64,000 nt of DNA. It comes from CAZJWR01 sp964549765 (GTDB lineage: Bacteria > Zixibacteria > MSB-5A5 > GN15 > JAAZOE01). This document shows positions 50,348 to 59,700 of the stretch, in pieces. Location of the stretch: assembly GCA_964549765.1 (NCBI GenBank), contig CAZJWR010000009.1, forward strand, positions 21,799 through 85,798, read 5' to 3'. Position numbers and translations under genes: made by a program. The notes beneath the pieces were generated by a model. That model made no database searches and had not been told where the DNA came from. It worked only from the letters and a program-made list of their open reading frames with translations. The first letter of the stretch is position 1; the number at the start of each line of letters is the position of its first letter.

Positions 50348-50701
50348 ATGATAGGACTTGATCGACTGATGGAGATTGAAGGGGTTGTCGGGGCAGGACA
50401 ATTCTCCGAAGACGGACATATCATCAGACAGGTCGGCCAAATGTCCGATGACTTGATGGGAAGCGCCGAACTCTGCGTGCGCCAGAATCAGTTCAGCCAG
50501 CATTTTCTGGAGTCTCTCAATGATAAACTGCCTCGAGACTACGGATCGTTGATCGGTTGGATCATCTGGGGTAGCAAGTTCTCCGTGGTCGTTGTCGGCA
50601 ACACACGAGTGTTTGTTCAGACCACCCGCGGCGACTACAATCAACTGATGATAGACCTGACTGGTTCCGAAGCGACAGGACCGCGTCCCCTCAATTGCTA
50701 G
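50348..50701 (+). CDS. DUF2173-family protein (roadblock-like fold)
   Basis: 117 residues from ATG at 50348 behind AAAGGAGC. It begins MIGLDRLMEIEGVVGAGQFSEDG, the usual DUF2173 opening, and continues with alternating helix and strand (WIIWGSKFSVVVVGNTRVFVQ). DUF2173 proteins are often found next to sulfur-oxidation Hdr-like and related clusters, but their role is unknown. It is the first gene after a sigma54 promoter, so it heads a sub-operon probably switched on by the PAS activator encoded upstream. Confidence 0.88.
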   Translation: MIGLDRLMEIEGVVGAGQFSEDGHIIRQVGQMSDDLMGSAELCVRQNQFSQHFLESLNDKLPRDYGSLIGWIIWGSKFSVVVVGNTRVFVQTTRGDYNQLMIDLTGSEATGPRPLNC

Positions 50702-50770
50702 CTACTGGCGAGGAGTAAGTGAGGTCTTTTTTGATTTGCTAAACTGTAACGCCTTAAGGAGGTAACTGAA

Positions 50771-50962
50771 ATGACTGAAAAGAAAAAAGAAGAAGTGCAA
50801 CTGGGCCATGGTGTCTACCATCCAGGCGCTCGGCCGATGGAAGTGCTCCTCGACAAGGACGGTTGCATGTGGCTCTGCGACAAAGGGGTGGACCCGAAGA
50901 AGAACTTCGAGGAACAGGGTTGCTGGCGTTGTAAAGATCTTCAGTTTACTCGCAACGACTGA
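50771..50962 (+). CDS. Small Cys-rich protein, possible metal or Fe-S binding
   Basis: 63 residues; the start has a near-perfect AAGGAGGT ribosome site, which supports translation. The only notable motif is a pair of cysteine doublets: CMWLC (about 32-36) and CWRC (about 51-54), in the setting CDKGVDPKKNFEEQGCWRC. Four Cys in two pairs would suit a zinc or iron site. The N-terminus is Lys-rich and no signal peptide is visible. I do not recognise a family. It lies between DUF2173 and OsmC genes in the sigma54-controlled section. Confidence 0.8.
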   Translation: MTEKKKEEVQLGHGVYHPGARPMEVLLDKDGCMWLCDKGVDPKKNFEEQGCWRCKDLQFTRND

Positions 50963-51183
50963 TCCCGTATTGCTTATCATGAGTACACCACGATTCAGCA
51001 GAGAGCGAGGTCGTCGAGCCAAACGCACGGCAGCCTCGCTCAACCAGCGGCTTAGCCTGTCCAGAGTCACCCTTGTGGTGAGCAGGCGATGTCGGCCACG
51101 AGCAGTGACGGCGTGGCAATCGGGTTGTGCCAGCGGGCAAACGTACCCGCATGCCCAACTTGAGTTGTGAGGAGATAATTAGA

Positions 51184-51618
51184 ATGAGGGTCAATTTGAC
51201 GCAGATAAGTGGTCTCGCCATGGCCGCCTGCGGCGATTCCAGTCACTGGGTTACGATGGATGGACCCCGGGAGTACGGTGGCTTTTCAGCGGGATCGCGT
51301 CCCATGGAGGTATTGCTGATGGGATTGGCCGGATGTACGGCTATGGACGTGATTTCCATTCTAAGAAAGAAAAGAGTATCGCTGGCCGGGTTCACTCTGG
51401 ACGTCGAAGCATCGCAGGCGGAGCAACACCCCAAGGTATTTACGGAAATCAGGCTTCATTACCTCTTTTCGGGGACACACATTCGCCCCAATGATGTGGA
51501 GCGGGCTATAGAGTTAAGTGAGCACAAATACTGCAGTGCAATTGCCATGCTGGAACAGAGTGTAAAGATCACTCACGATTACCAGATTGACGAGGTCAAT
51601 AGCCAATCCGCAAACTGA
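51184..51618 (+). CDS. OsmC-family protein
   Basis: 144 residues from ATG at 51184 (GAGGAGATAATTAGA upstream). OsmC fold with both redox cysteines: LMGLAGCTAMDVISILRKKR (first Cys) and HKYCSAIAML (second Cys). The family reduces hydroperoxides or binds thiol/persulfide species, and its place in a sulfur cluster favours the second option, as inference. The longer open frame that begins at 51127 has no ribosome site. Confidence 0.9.
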   Translation: MRVNLTQISGLAMAACGDSSHWVTMDGPREYGGFSAGSRPMEVLLMGLAGCTAMDVISILRKKRVSLAGFTLDVEASQAEQHPKVFTEIRLHYLFSGTHIRPNDVERAIELSEHKYCSAIAMLEQSVKITHDYQIDEVNSQSAN

Positions 51619-51658
51619 CCTGTCGAGTCGGAAAGAAACGAGTCCGCTGAGTTGTATC

Positions 51659-51811
51659 ATGCCAAGAGACGAGCAGTTTGATAGGAGTACCAAAGAGTAT
51701 GAGCACTGGTTTGAGGCGCATCGGGCTGTCTATTCTGGTTATAAGGGGAATCAAGGAAAGGGAAAGGCCGTGACAGGGTTGGAGCAAGCCGTAGCCTCGT
51801 CTTCGGTATGA
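51659..51811 (+). pseudogene. Truncated N-terminal fragment of a SAM-dependent methyltransferase
   Basis: About 50 codons beginning MPRDEQFDRSTKEYEHWFEAHRAVY, which matches the start of a small class I methyltransferase family (FD..A.EY..WFE.....Y). The similarity stops after about residue 26; the SAM-binding glycine motif is absent and the frame closes at 51811, just before the radical-SAM gene. No ribosome site. It is most likely a deletion remnant. Confidence 0.55.
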
Positions 51812-51823
51812 GGAGAAAAGACA

Positions 51824-52807
51824 ATGTACGTCTATGGTCCGGTACCATCCCGAAGACTCGGAGCTTCACTGGGTGTCAGTCCCATCCCAGCCAAGACGTG
51901 CTCATACACGTGTGTCTATTGTCAACTCGGTAGAACCACCAATCTGACGGTAAGTCGATACAGCTTCTTTCCGAGGGAGGACATCCTTGGGGAAATACTG
52001 TACAAAGGCACGAAGGCGACGCTTGATTACGTCACCTTCGTCGGAGACGGGGAGCCCACTCTGTGTAAAGATCTGGGCTGGCTCATTGAGCAAACGAAGA
52101 AGAACCTGACGGCCCGAACAGCCGTAATCACCAACGGCTCCCTGCTCTTTCTCGACGATGTCAGGTTGGATCTTGGCGCCGCCGACCTAGTCATGCCTTC
52201 GCTGGATGCGGGGAATGAAAAAACCTTCAGAGCCGTCAACCGACCACATCGCAGTATCACCTATGAGAAGATGCTGCAGGGGCTTATAGGCTTCCGTCAC
52301 GAATACTCCGGACAAATATGGCTCGAGGTGATGTTGGTGAAGGGGGTGAATGATACTGAAGAGGAGTTGCGAAGTATCGCGAAGGCCGTACGTCTGGTTG
52401 CTCCCGATCGGGTGTATGTCGTCACGCCGATTCGCCCTCCGGCAGAATCTTGGGTTAAACCGCCAGCCCCCGAGACCATTATTATGGCTCAGGAGTTAAT
52501 CGGGAAAACCATACCCATGGTTGGCCGGGAATCCGGTAAATTTGATTTGGAGGGTTATCGCGACGCCCGTCAGGCAATCCTAGAGATTGGCGCTCGACAC
52601 CCCTTGCGGTCTGATCAAATTGCAGAAATTGAAAGTAAACTCGCTGTTTCCAGAGTAGTCGAACAAATGATTCAGAAGGGAGAACTGATCCGGACGGAAT
52701 ACGGTGGAATAACTTACCTACTCCCGGGGAATTTTGTCAGGGGAACGGTGAAGAGCGCAGAGAAAGGAGGAGAGGATAATGAACGCCGTAAGGGTGAACG
52801 TAAATGA
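51824..52807 (+). CDS. Radical SAM protein
   Basis: 327 residues. The [4Fe-4S]-SAM motif is CSYTCVYC (C26, C30, C33), preceded by the family opening YVYGPVPSRRLGASLGVSPIP. GDGEPTL and VITNGSLL are the conserved strands of the radical-SAM barrel. The C-terminal 70 residues look like a small winged-helix domain (HPLRSDQIAEIESKLAVSRVVEQMIQKGELIRTEYGG). Reaction and substrate are unknown; members of this subgroup are often listed simply as radical SAM proteins near redox genes. GAGGAG precedes the start, and the cupin gene overlaps its end by 29 bases. Confidence 0.9.
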   Translation: MYVYGPVPSRRLGASLGVSPIPAKTCSYTCVYCQLGRTTNLTVSRYSFFPREDILGEILYKGTKATLDYVTFVGDGEPTLCKDLGWLIEQTKKNLTARTAVITNGSLLFLDDVRLDLGAADLVMPSLDAGNEKTFRAVNRPHRSITYEKMLQGLIGFRHEYSGQIWLEVMLVKGVNDTEEELRSIAKAVRLVAPDRVYVVTPIRPPAESWVKPPAPETIIMAQELIGKTIPMVGRESGKFDLEGYRDARQAILEIGARHPLRSDQIAEIESKLAVSRVVEQMIQKGELIRTEYGGITYLLPGNFVRGTVKSAEKGGEDNERRKGERK

Positions 52808-53114
52808 TCTGGAATGGAGCGGAGCCGCAGAATACCCAACTGGAACCGAGGAAAAGGTACTCAGTATAGGGGGCAACATCGCACCCCGAGCCATTATGCT
52901 CAAGTTGCCCCCGGGATGGAGAATGGACAGTCATTCTCACCGGTTCACGGAACTCCATTATGTGCTCGAGGGCCAAGTTGAGAGTCAGGGACAGAAATAC
53001 GCGGCCGGAACTTTCCGGGTGATCCCGAAAGAAGTCGAACATGGGCCATACAGCTCAGAAACAGGCGCTATCGTACTGGTGATCTGGTGCTCTTTAACCG
53101 AAGGGGGACAATGA
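52779..53114 (+). CDS. Small cupin-domain protein
   Basis: 111 residues, a single cupin barrel: PPGWRMDSHSHRFTELHYVLEGQVESQGQKYAAGTFRVIPKEVEHGP. The His pair in HSH, Glu in TELHYVLEG and the later His in EHGP are the expected metal ligands. It lies in the end of the radical-SAM gene behind AGGAGGAG, so the two are translationally coupled. Activity is unknown. It is the last supported gene of the island. Confidence 0.9.
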   Translation: MNAVRVNVNDLEWSGAAEYPTGTEEKVLSIGGNIAPRAIMLKLPPGWRMDSHSHRFTELHYVLEGQVESQGQKYAAGTFRVIPKEVEHGPYSSETGAIVLVIWCSLTEGGQ

Positions 53115-53842
53115 GGGAAACAAGACTGACGGACAAAATGCGCCTTGGTCAAGTCCAGTTTGACGATCTTCTTCCTGGTGGTTTGCCAAGTCGCTCCTCT
53201 ACTACTAATAGTTGCCTTGTAAATCCATTGATAAGTGCTGTCATATTAGCTGCATGGCTGTTGCGCGGAGGGAGTGATCTGTCCCGGCTATCGTCAAGCG
53301 CTAATGCCTTAAAATGCCGGAGGTCGGGACGGGAACATAACAGACAAAATGACCGCTGGGTGGTTCTTCATGCCATTTAACAGGATAGGGTAGACATAGA
53401 AGGACCGGAACCCCGTCAAGATATATTAGGGTTACCCTCTAGGGGATCAGATATGGACCGGCAACTCCCCGGGTGCCACCCATTTCTACAAGATCCTAAT
53501 GAGATTCTATCTCGTTTTCAAACCTAATCTACTAACGACCGAATGTAGAGCAATCTCGGACGAGGCCATTTCCCGGCCAATATTATTCCCGGCATCCCAT
53601 CGGGGTATAGGACCCTCCCAGTGTCGCCAGGTGTTTTTTTTGTTGACAACGGTGTCGATTTTTAATCGTTTAGCAAATATAGATGTCCAGAATAACGAGA
53701 TGATTTAATCGCTCTCGGTTATATGTGGCGCACGGAGTGTTTTTATGGGCATGGGCAATGTGGAAAGGAGCACAGTGTATAGCATCTTTGATATTGACCA
53801 GTCGACAATTTTATAACCCCTACGCTACGCAGGAGGATGCAG
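53115..53842. other. Intergenic region at the right edge of the island
   Basis: About 730 bases without a supported gene. It includes repeat copy 2 (53286-53330). TTGACA at 53643-53648 is followed by a T-rich run but no clear -10. The short frames present have no ribosome site or family resemblance. Confidence 0.5.
53286..53330 (+). repeat. Dispersed intergenic repeat, copy 2 (right of island)
   Basis: Runs from GGCTATCGTCAAGCGC through AATGCCGGAGGTCGGGAC. Over 43 bases it differs from copy 3 (62339-62381) at five positions; the final 18 bases are identical to copy 1 at 39748. Confidence 0.75.
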
Positions 53843-56755
53843 ATGATCCCAAGAACTGTTATTGTAGCGTGCATATTCGCATGCTTACTCGCTGGATCGG
53901 TTTTTGGAGCCATTACGGGCCAGATATCGGGTACCGTAACTGATTCCAAAACCGGTGAGCCATTGGTCGGCGTCTCGGTGGCAATCCAAGGCACCACCAT
54001 GGGCGCGAAAACCGGGGCTATGGGGAAGTTCGTAATCAATAATGTCCCGACCGGTGATTTCACTCTGGTATTCAGTTCGGTCGGCTACGAGAAATTGGAA
54101 CTCACAGGAGTCCATGTTACCGCGGATCTGACCACGGTTGCAAGTCAGAAGCTGACTCAGCAAGTGACGGAGACCGGGCGAATCGTTACCGTCACCGCCA
54201 AGATACCCTTGGTCAGGCCGGACCAGACGACCACGGTGCAGGTGATGCAGCAGGATCAGATCCGGTCGTTGCCGATCCGAGGTTTCGAGCAGGCGGTGAC
54301 ACTGCAGAATAGTGTCGTTCGCATGAAATTGAACAATGACACAAATGTCCGTTTGCGGGGACAGAGAGAAACGACAGCCACCGGAAACGAGTTGAATCTG
54401 AGAGGTGGGCGCCCCTCAGAAGTGGCTTATTACGTGGACGGATTTTCACAGCAGGACCCGCTGACCGGAATATCCTCAACCAACATCTCCAATAACGCTA
54501 TCAAGGAGGTTTCGGTCCAGTCCGGTACGTTTTCGGCCGAGTACGGACACGTGGCCTCCGGCATTGTGAATGTCGTCACCAACTCGGGGACTGATAGTTA
54601 TCATGGGACTGCCGAGCTGGTCACCGATAACGTGCTTGGCGATAATTACGATCAGAATATCTACTCGCTTGATCTGGGCGGACCCATTCCGGGCATGAAG
54701 AAGGCCTTCTTTTTCGTGTCGGGAGAGCGGCGCTGGCAGGGCGATCGGTCTCCGTCGGTCAAGACCGAAGACGTTTTTAAAACCTTCGACGTCGACAATC
54801 CCGACCTGTGGATTTCGCCGAACCTGGCGATCAAAAACCTCAATCGCCTGCCAGCCAATCACATGTCCGGCTGGTCCGGTCAGGCCAAGCTGGACTTCGA
54901 ATTGACATCTGCCATCAAGCTCGCCATTACCGGCACCGGGTCCCGCGACGACTGGCAGGAATACCGACATAATTATCTGTTCAACTACTGGCATTCGCCC
55001 CGTTACCTCGACAAGAATATCGGGCTTAATGCCAAAGTGACACACGTCATCAACCCGGAAACCTATTACAATCTGAGCGGAACATATTTCATGACCGAGC
55101 GCATCCGCGGCGACGGTGTCCTATTTGACGATCTCCCGGCCTACCGCCGGGCGTTTGCCAATCCCGAATGGGACGACATGAATCTTTTCCGTGATCCGCA
55201 TAGTCCCGTAAAAGCGTCGGAGGTCGACTCGACCGTGGCGCAGGGATCGGCAGGCGATACGGTTCTTTTTTATGCCGAATCGTACTGGAATAATTTTCTG
55301 CACCGCAAGTCGTCCTATCTCGGATTCAAGGGTGACTTCAATCGGCAAATCGGATTCGCGCAGACGATCAAAGCCGGTTTTGATTTCGAGCGCCATACTC
55401 TGCGGTACTATGAGAATCTTGACCCGACCAATACCCAGGGATTCTCATCCGACAATGTCAATCGATACGGATTCAGCGTCGATGGTAAGGAATCGGATAG
55501 CGAAGACTATCGTAATAACACCAAGCATCCGATTAATCTCGGGCTATACGTGCAGGATCGGATCGATGCGAAAGGCCTGATAATCGACGCCGGATTGCGG
55601 TTCGACCTCTTCGATTATAAGGCGCTGAGGATCAAGGATCCTCAAAACCCGCTCGATCCGGACAGCGCCACGGGGCTCAACGAGCTGGATCGCGGTGATC
55701 TCGAGAATAGCAAAGCATTCACGCGCCTGTCACCTCGCCTGGGAATATCGTTTCCCATAACGGACCAGACCCAGTTCCATATCAATTACGGTCAGTTTTA
55801 TCAGCGACCGGATTTGGTGCGGCTTTATGTCGGATACGATTTTATGGCGGCGCGGATTACGCAACCGGGATCGTATTATCCGTTCCCAAGCCCCAACCTG
55901 GAGCCGGAAAAGACGACCCAGTACGAGGCCGGCATAGCCCATCAACTCGGCGAAAACACGGTGCTGAATATTACGGCCTACTATAAGGACGTTCAGGACC
56001 TGACGCAGATATTCCATCAGACACCGGCCAACCCCCAGACATATGACTATTTCGCAAATACCGATTTTGGCACCATCAAAGGGGTCGACCTGGAATTAAA
56101 GGTGCGCCGATCTCATTATGTGGGTCTTGACCTCAAATATACGCTCAGCTACGCCACCGGCACGGGTTCATATGCTCAAACGAATTACAACATCGCCTGG
56201 CAAGATCCCTTGCATCCACCCAAAGTGACGTCTCCGCTGGATTACGATCAGCGGCATAATTTCGTGGCGCTGCTTGACTATCGCTATGGCAAGGGCGAGG
56301 GGCCGAAAGTCGGAGATGCCCATCCACTGGAAAAATTGAGCGCCAACGCTATCCTGCAGCTTTTCAGCGGCACACCGTACACCCCGATGTACCTGTTTAA
56401 CGCCGCCACCGAGGCCGCCGTCAATCCGGAGCCGCGTGGCCGTGTCAACTCCGATAATATCTCGTGGTCGTTCAACATCGACCTGAAGATACAACGGCAA
56501 TTCGACGTTGGCGACTTCACCCTGGTACCCTACATCTGGGTGCAGAATCTGCTGGATAATAAAAACGTCGTGGCGGTTTATGAAAGTTCCGGGAAACCCG
56601 ACGTTACTGGCTGGTTGCAGACCGATGAGGGCGCGCTGTTTGCACAGAATACAGCGGATCAAAACGGAGCCTACTATTACGGTTTGAAGGAAGATAACCC
56701 CAGAAATTTCGCCGGGCCGAGAGTCATCTATTTCGGCATTCGGATGGGCTTCTAA
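53843..56755 (+). CDS. TonB-dependent outer-membrane receptor with carboxypeptidase-regulatory-like domain
   Basis: 970 residues from ATG at 53843 (AGGAGG six bases upstream; the ATG directly touching the AGGAGG is too close). Signal peptide 1-23. A carboxypeptidase-like regulatory beta domain (about 24-105, GTVTDSKTGEPLVGVSVAIQG) is followed by a TonB plug (about 120-235, LRGGRPSEVAYYVDGF, VQSGTFSAEYGHVASGIVNVVTNSG), then a long beta barrel ending in RVIYFGIRMGF with terminal Phe. The layout is SusC-like, but no SusD gene follows. It heads a three-gene unit with a FlgD-tailed protein and a PorV-like protein. Ligand unknown. Confidence 0.93.
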   Translation: MIPRTVIVACIFACLLAGSVFGAITGQISGTVTDSKTGEPLVGVSVAIQGTTMGAKTGAMGKFVINNVPTGDFTLVFSSVGYEKLELTGVHVTADLTTVASQKLTQQVTETGRIVTVTAKIPLVRPDQTTTVQVMQQDQIRSLPIRGFEQAVTLQNSVVRMKLNNDTNVRLRGQRETTATGNELNLRGGRPSEVAYYVDGFSQQDPLTGISSTNISNNAIKEVSVQSGTFSAEYGHVASGIVNVVTNSGTDSYHGTAELVTDNVLGDNYDQNIYSLDLGGPIPGMKKAFFFVSGERRWQGDRSPSVKTEDVFKTFDVDNPDLWISPNLAIKNLNRLPANHMSGWSGQAKLDFELTSAIKLAITGTGSRDDWQEYRHNYLFNYWHSPRYLDKNIGLNAKVTHVINPETYYNLSGTYFMTERIRGDGVLFDDLPAYRRAFANPEWDDMNLFRDPHSPVKASEVDSTVAQGSAGDTVLFYAESYWNNFLHRKSSYLGFKGDFNRQIGFAQTIKAGFDFERHTLRYYENLDPTNTQGFSSDNVNRYGFSVDGKESDSEDYRNNTKHPINLGLYVQDRIDAKGLIIDAGLRFDLFDYKALRIKDPQNPLDPDSATGLNELDRGDLENSKAFTRLSPRLGISFPITDQTQFHINYGQFYQRPDLVRLYVGYDFMAARITQPGSYYPFPSPNLEPEKTTQYEAGIAHQLGENTVLNITAYYKDVQDLTQIFHQTPANPQTYDYFANTDFGTIKGVDLELKVRRSHYVGLDLKYTLSYATGTGSYAQTNYNIAWQDPLHPPKVTSPLDYDQRHNFVALLDYRYGKGEGPKVGDAHPLEKLSANAILQLFSGTPYTPMYLFNAATEAAVNPEPRGRVNSDNISWSFNIDLKIQRQFDVGDFTLVPYIWVQNLLDNKNVVAVYESSGKPDVTGWLQTDEGALFAQNTADQNGAYYYGLKEDNPRNFAGPRVIYFGIRMGF

Positions 56756-56776
56756 CCTGAAATGAGGGATAAGGCT

Positions 56777-59700
56777 ATGAAAACGATACTCTTGACTCTT
56801 TGCCTGGTGATGCTGCTAACCATTCCTTTGGTGGCCGAGTCACCGCATGGGGTCAATTTTAGGCCTGCATCGCCTGCGTCGCCGACATCGCCGCTCACCG
56901 TCGACAACCGGCATTACATCAACGTTAACAACATCCTTATGTTTGTTACCAACCATGGCAATTTTGGCCGGGACCTGGGCGGTGTTTTCGGCAACGACTA
57001 CGGGACCTATTACCCGTATGTCACAGACAGTCAGATTCAGAATGGCAGTCTGGACAAATCAATCGTCTATGCCTCGGGTTTGTGGATCGGCGCCATTGAT
57101 TCGGCGACCAATCAGACGCGGGTCATTGTCGCCGAATACGAAGACGAATATGTACCCGGGCCAATGGTGGGGGGAGAAGCACTTCCGGACGATCCGCGGT
57201 TCAAAATCTACAAGCTCTATAAAGACAGTCTCGCGGAGAACCCCAATGACGATTACCTCAACTGGCCGATCGCGGACGGGGCGCCATGGAAAATCGACAC
57301 CCTCACCGGGGACACAATACCGGATATGGTCGGCGATCAAATGCTGTGGGCGGTTTATAATGACGCCGATTCGGCTCAGCACGGCAACGATGCCGGCAAA
57401 ACCCTGCCCTTGGGCATTGAAGTACACCAGACGACCTTTGCGTACAAACGGACGGATCCGTTGGGAAATGTGATCTTTATTCGCCTCCGAGTCTTCAATA
57501 AAGGCGCCAATACTCTCCGAGATTGCTATTTCTCGCTCTGGGCCGACCCCGATCTCGGCGGATTCACTGATGACCTGGTCGGATGTGACACGAATCTGTC
57601 GGTTGGTTTCTGTTACAACGGTGATAACAACGATAATCAATTCGGCTCCAGCCCGCCGTGTGTCGGCTACGATTTCTTTCAAGGGCCTCTTATCGAGACG
57701 GGAAATGCGACTGACACGGCGCGGATGTGGGGGAATATATACGAGGGGTATGTCAACCTCGGCATGGTGTCATTCAATAAATATATCAACGGCACCGACC
57801 CCGACAACTATCAGGAAACCTACAACTATATGAAGGGCCTGAATCGGAACGGGAGTGACTACACCTACAATGGTATCCCCACCAAGTATTTTGTTTCCGG
57901 GGATCCGGTATTGGGAACGGGCGATCTCGATTTCGTGCCGGCCGACCGGCGATTCATGCTGTCGACGGGTCCGGTCACTTTCCGCCCCGGTGATTCGACA
58001 GAAATCCTGGCGGCAATCGTTGTCGGACGTGCCACCAATCGGTTGTCCTCGATCGCGTTTATGAAGTACAACGATAAATTCGCTCAGGACGCCTACGAGA
58101 GCAATTTTATCATCCCCGATCCGCCGGCTTCGCCGGTAGTGACGGTCGCGGTCAACAATAACCGCGTCTCTCTGCATTGGACCGATACGTCCGAAGTCTT
58201 TCCGGGAACGTACCCCTTTGAGGGATACACGCTCTGGCAATCTGATTCATCCACCGGGCCATGGACGTACATCGACAACTACGACATCGTTAACACGATT
58301 CAGGATATCTACGATGAAGTCCCGGATCCGTTGACCGGCGGGCTCGAATATCGCCTGGTGAAGAGGGGCAAGAACGTCGGCTTGATTCATGACGTCGTCC
58401 TGAAGGAGGATTATGTTCTCGGCGGCCCCCTCCGAAATTTGAAAACGTACTGGTACAAAATGGATGCGTATTCGTATAACCCGGCAGCCACGGTCGCGAA
58501 AACCCTTACGGCACAGTCAATATTCAACGCTGTGCCCCAGTCGCCGGTGGCAGGGACCGCCTATGAGTACAATTTTGCCGACACGGTCGATGTCACTCAT
58601 ATCGGCAGCTCCGATGGTGCGGTCTACCCATTCGTATTGAACAGCAAGCTGTTCGAGCCGGGGACGTACGAGGTACGTTTCTATGACTCCCTGGAATTCC
58701 ATATCGATACGATTTACGATCCGGCCTACCCGGGTGACATTGATTATGCGACCTTCGTCTATTACAATACGGTCTGGAATTGGATCAATACCGGAACGGA
58801 CGACACCATTGTTTCGTGGCAGTATGATCAGTCCGGAATCCCGACGTTCCTGGAGATTCCCGGTCTGGCGCTCAACGTCGCCGGGCCGCCTCTCGAGGGT
58901 CGTTCGGCTGATTACGCCGGGGCAACGCCGGCAGACATCAGTCCCGTGGCTCAGGCCGAGTATCCTGATTACGAAGGCGGGCAATGGTTCACCGGCGCCG
59001 GCGACGGCGAATTGCTGTCAGGCGGTGTTTATCTGGCTCCCAATTTCGACCTCACGACACTGACTCCCGGCGATTACAAAATCGTCGAGGTTCAGTTCCG
59101 GCCGATGGAGAGTTATACCGATCTTACCGGCAACGGCATGTACACGCCCGGTGAACCGTATGTCGCAACGGCCGGTCCCAACGATCAAAGCGCCTTCATG
59201 TATCAGGCATTTGGAGACAACGCGAGCTACGAGGGATTTTTCTCCATTCCATTCACTGCCTGGGATATCACCGATCCAGATAACCCCCGTCAACTGAATG
59301 TGATCGTGCGAGATCGTGATGGGAATCATCAGTGGGATCTCGATTATGTGGAAGCGGATACCCTCGCAGCGCCATTATTGCCGAATGACGGTGACATTCA
59401 ATACAACTACGTCTGGATTCTCGATTCGGATTATGACCCGACGGGGACCATGTACGGTGACGGTACTGGCAATATCGGCTTCTGGGACGAAGACAGCGAC
59501 GCCATGTGGACGCTGTGGCTGACCGACGCGGAAGACGGGGGTATGCTGGCCGAACTCGGCAGTCTCCTCTTGACGCCATATTTCGTCAACACCCCGGCGG
59601 ATACGTTCCGGTTCACCATTAATGATACTCTTAGCGTGTCCGGCGATCAGGCTCTCGATGCCATCAATGTGGTCCCGAATCCTTTCTACCTGTATGGGCC

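Noticed and set aside
50808..51170. 120-codon plus-strand frame overlapping the small Cys protein
   Set aside because: Arg/Ser-rich composition, no ribosome site, and the overlapping frame has a much stronger one.
53087..53380. 97-codon frame after the cupin gene
   Set aside because: It runs through repeat copy 2 and has no family resemblance; the cupin frame ends normally before it.
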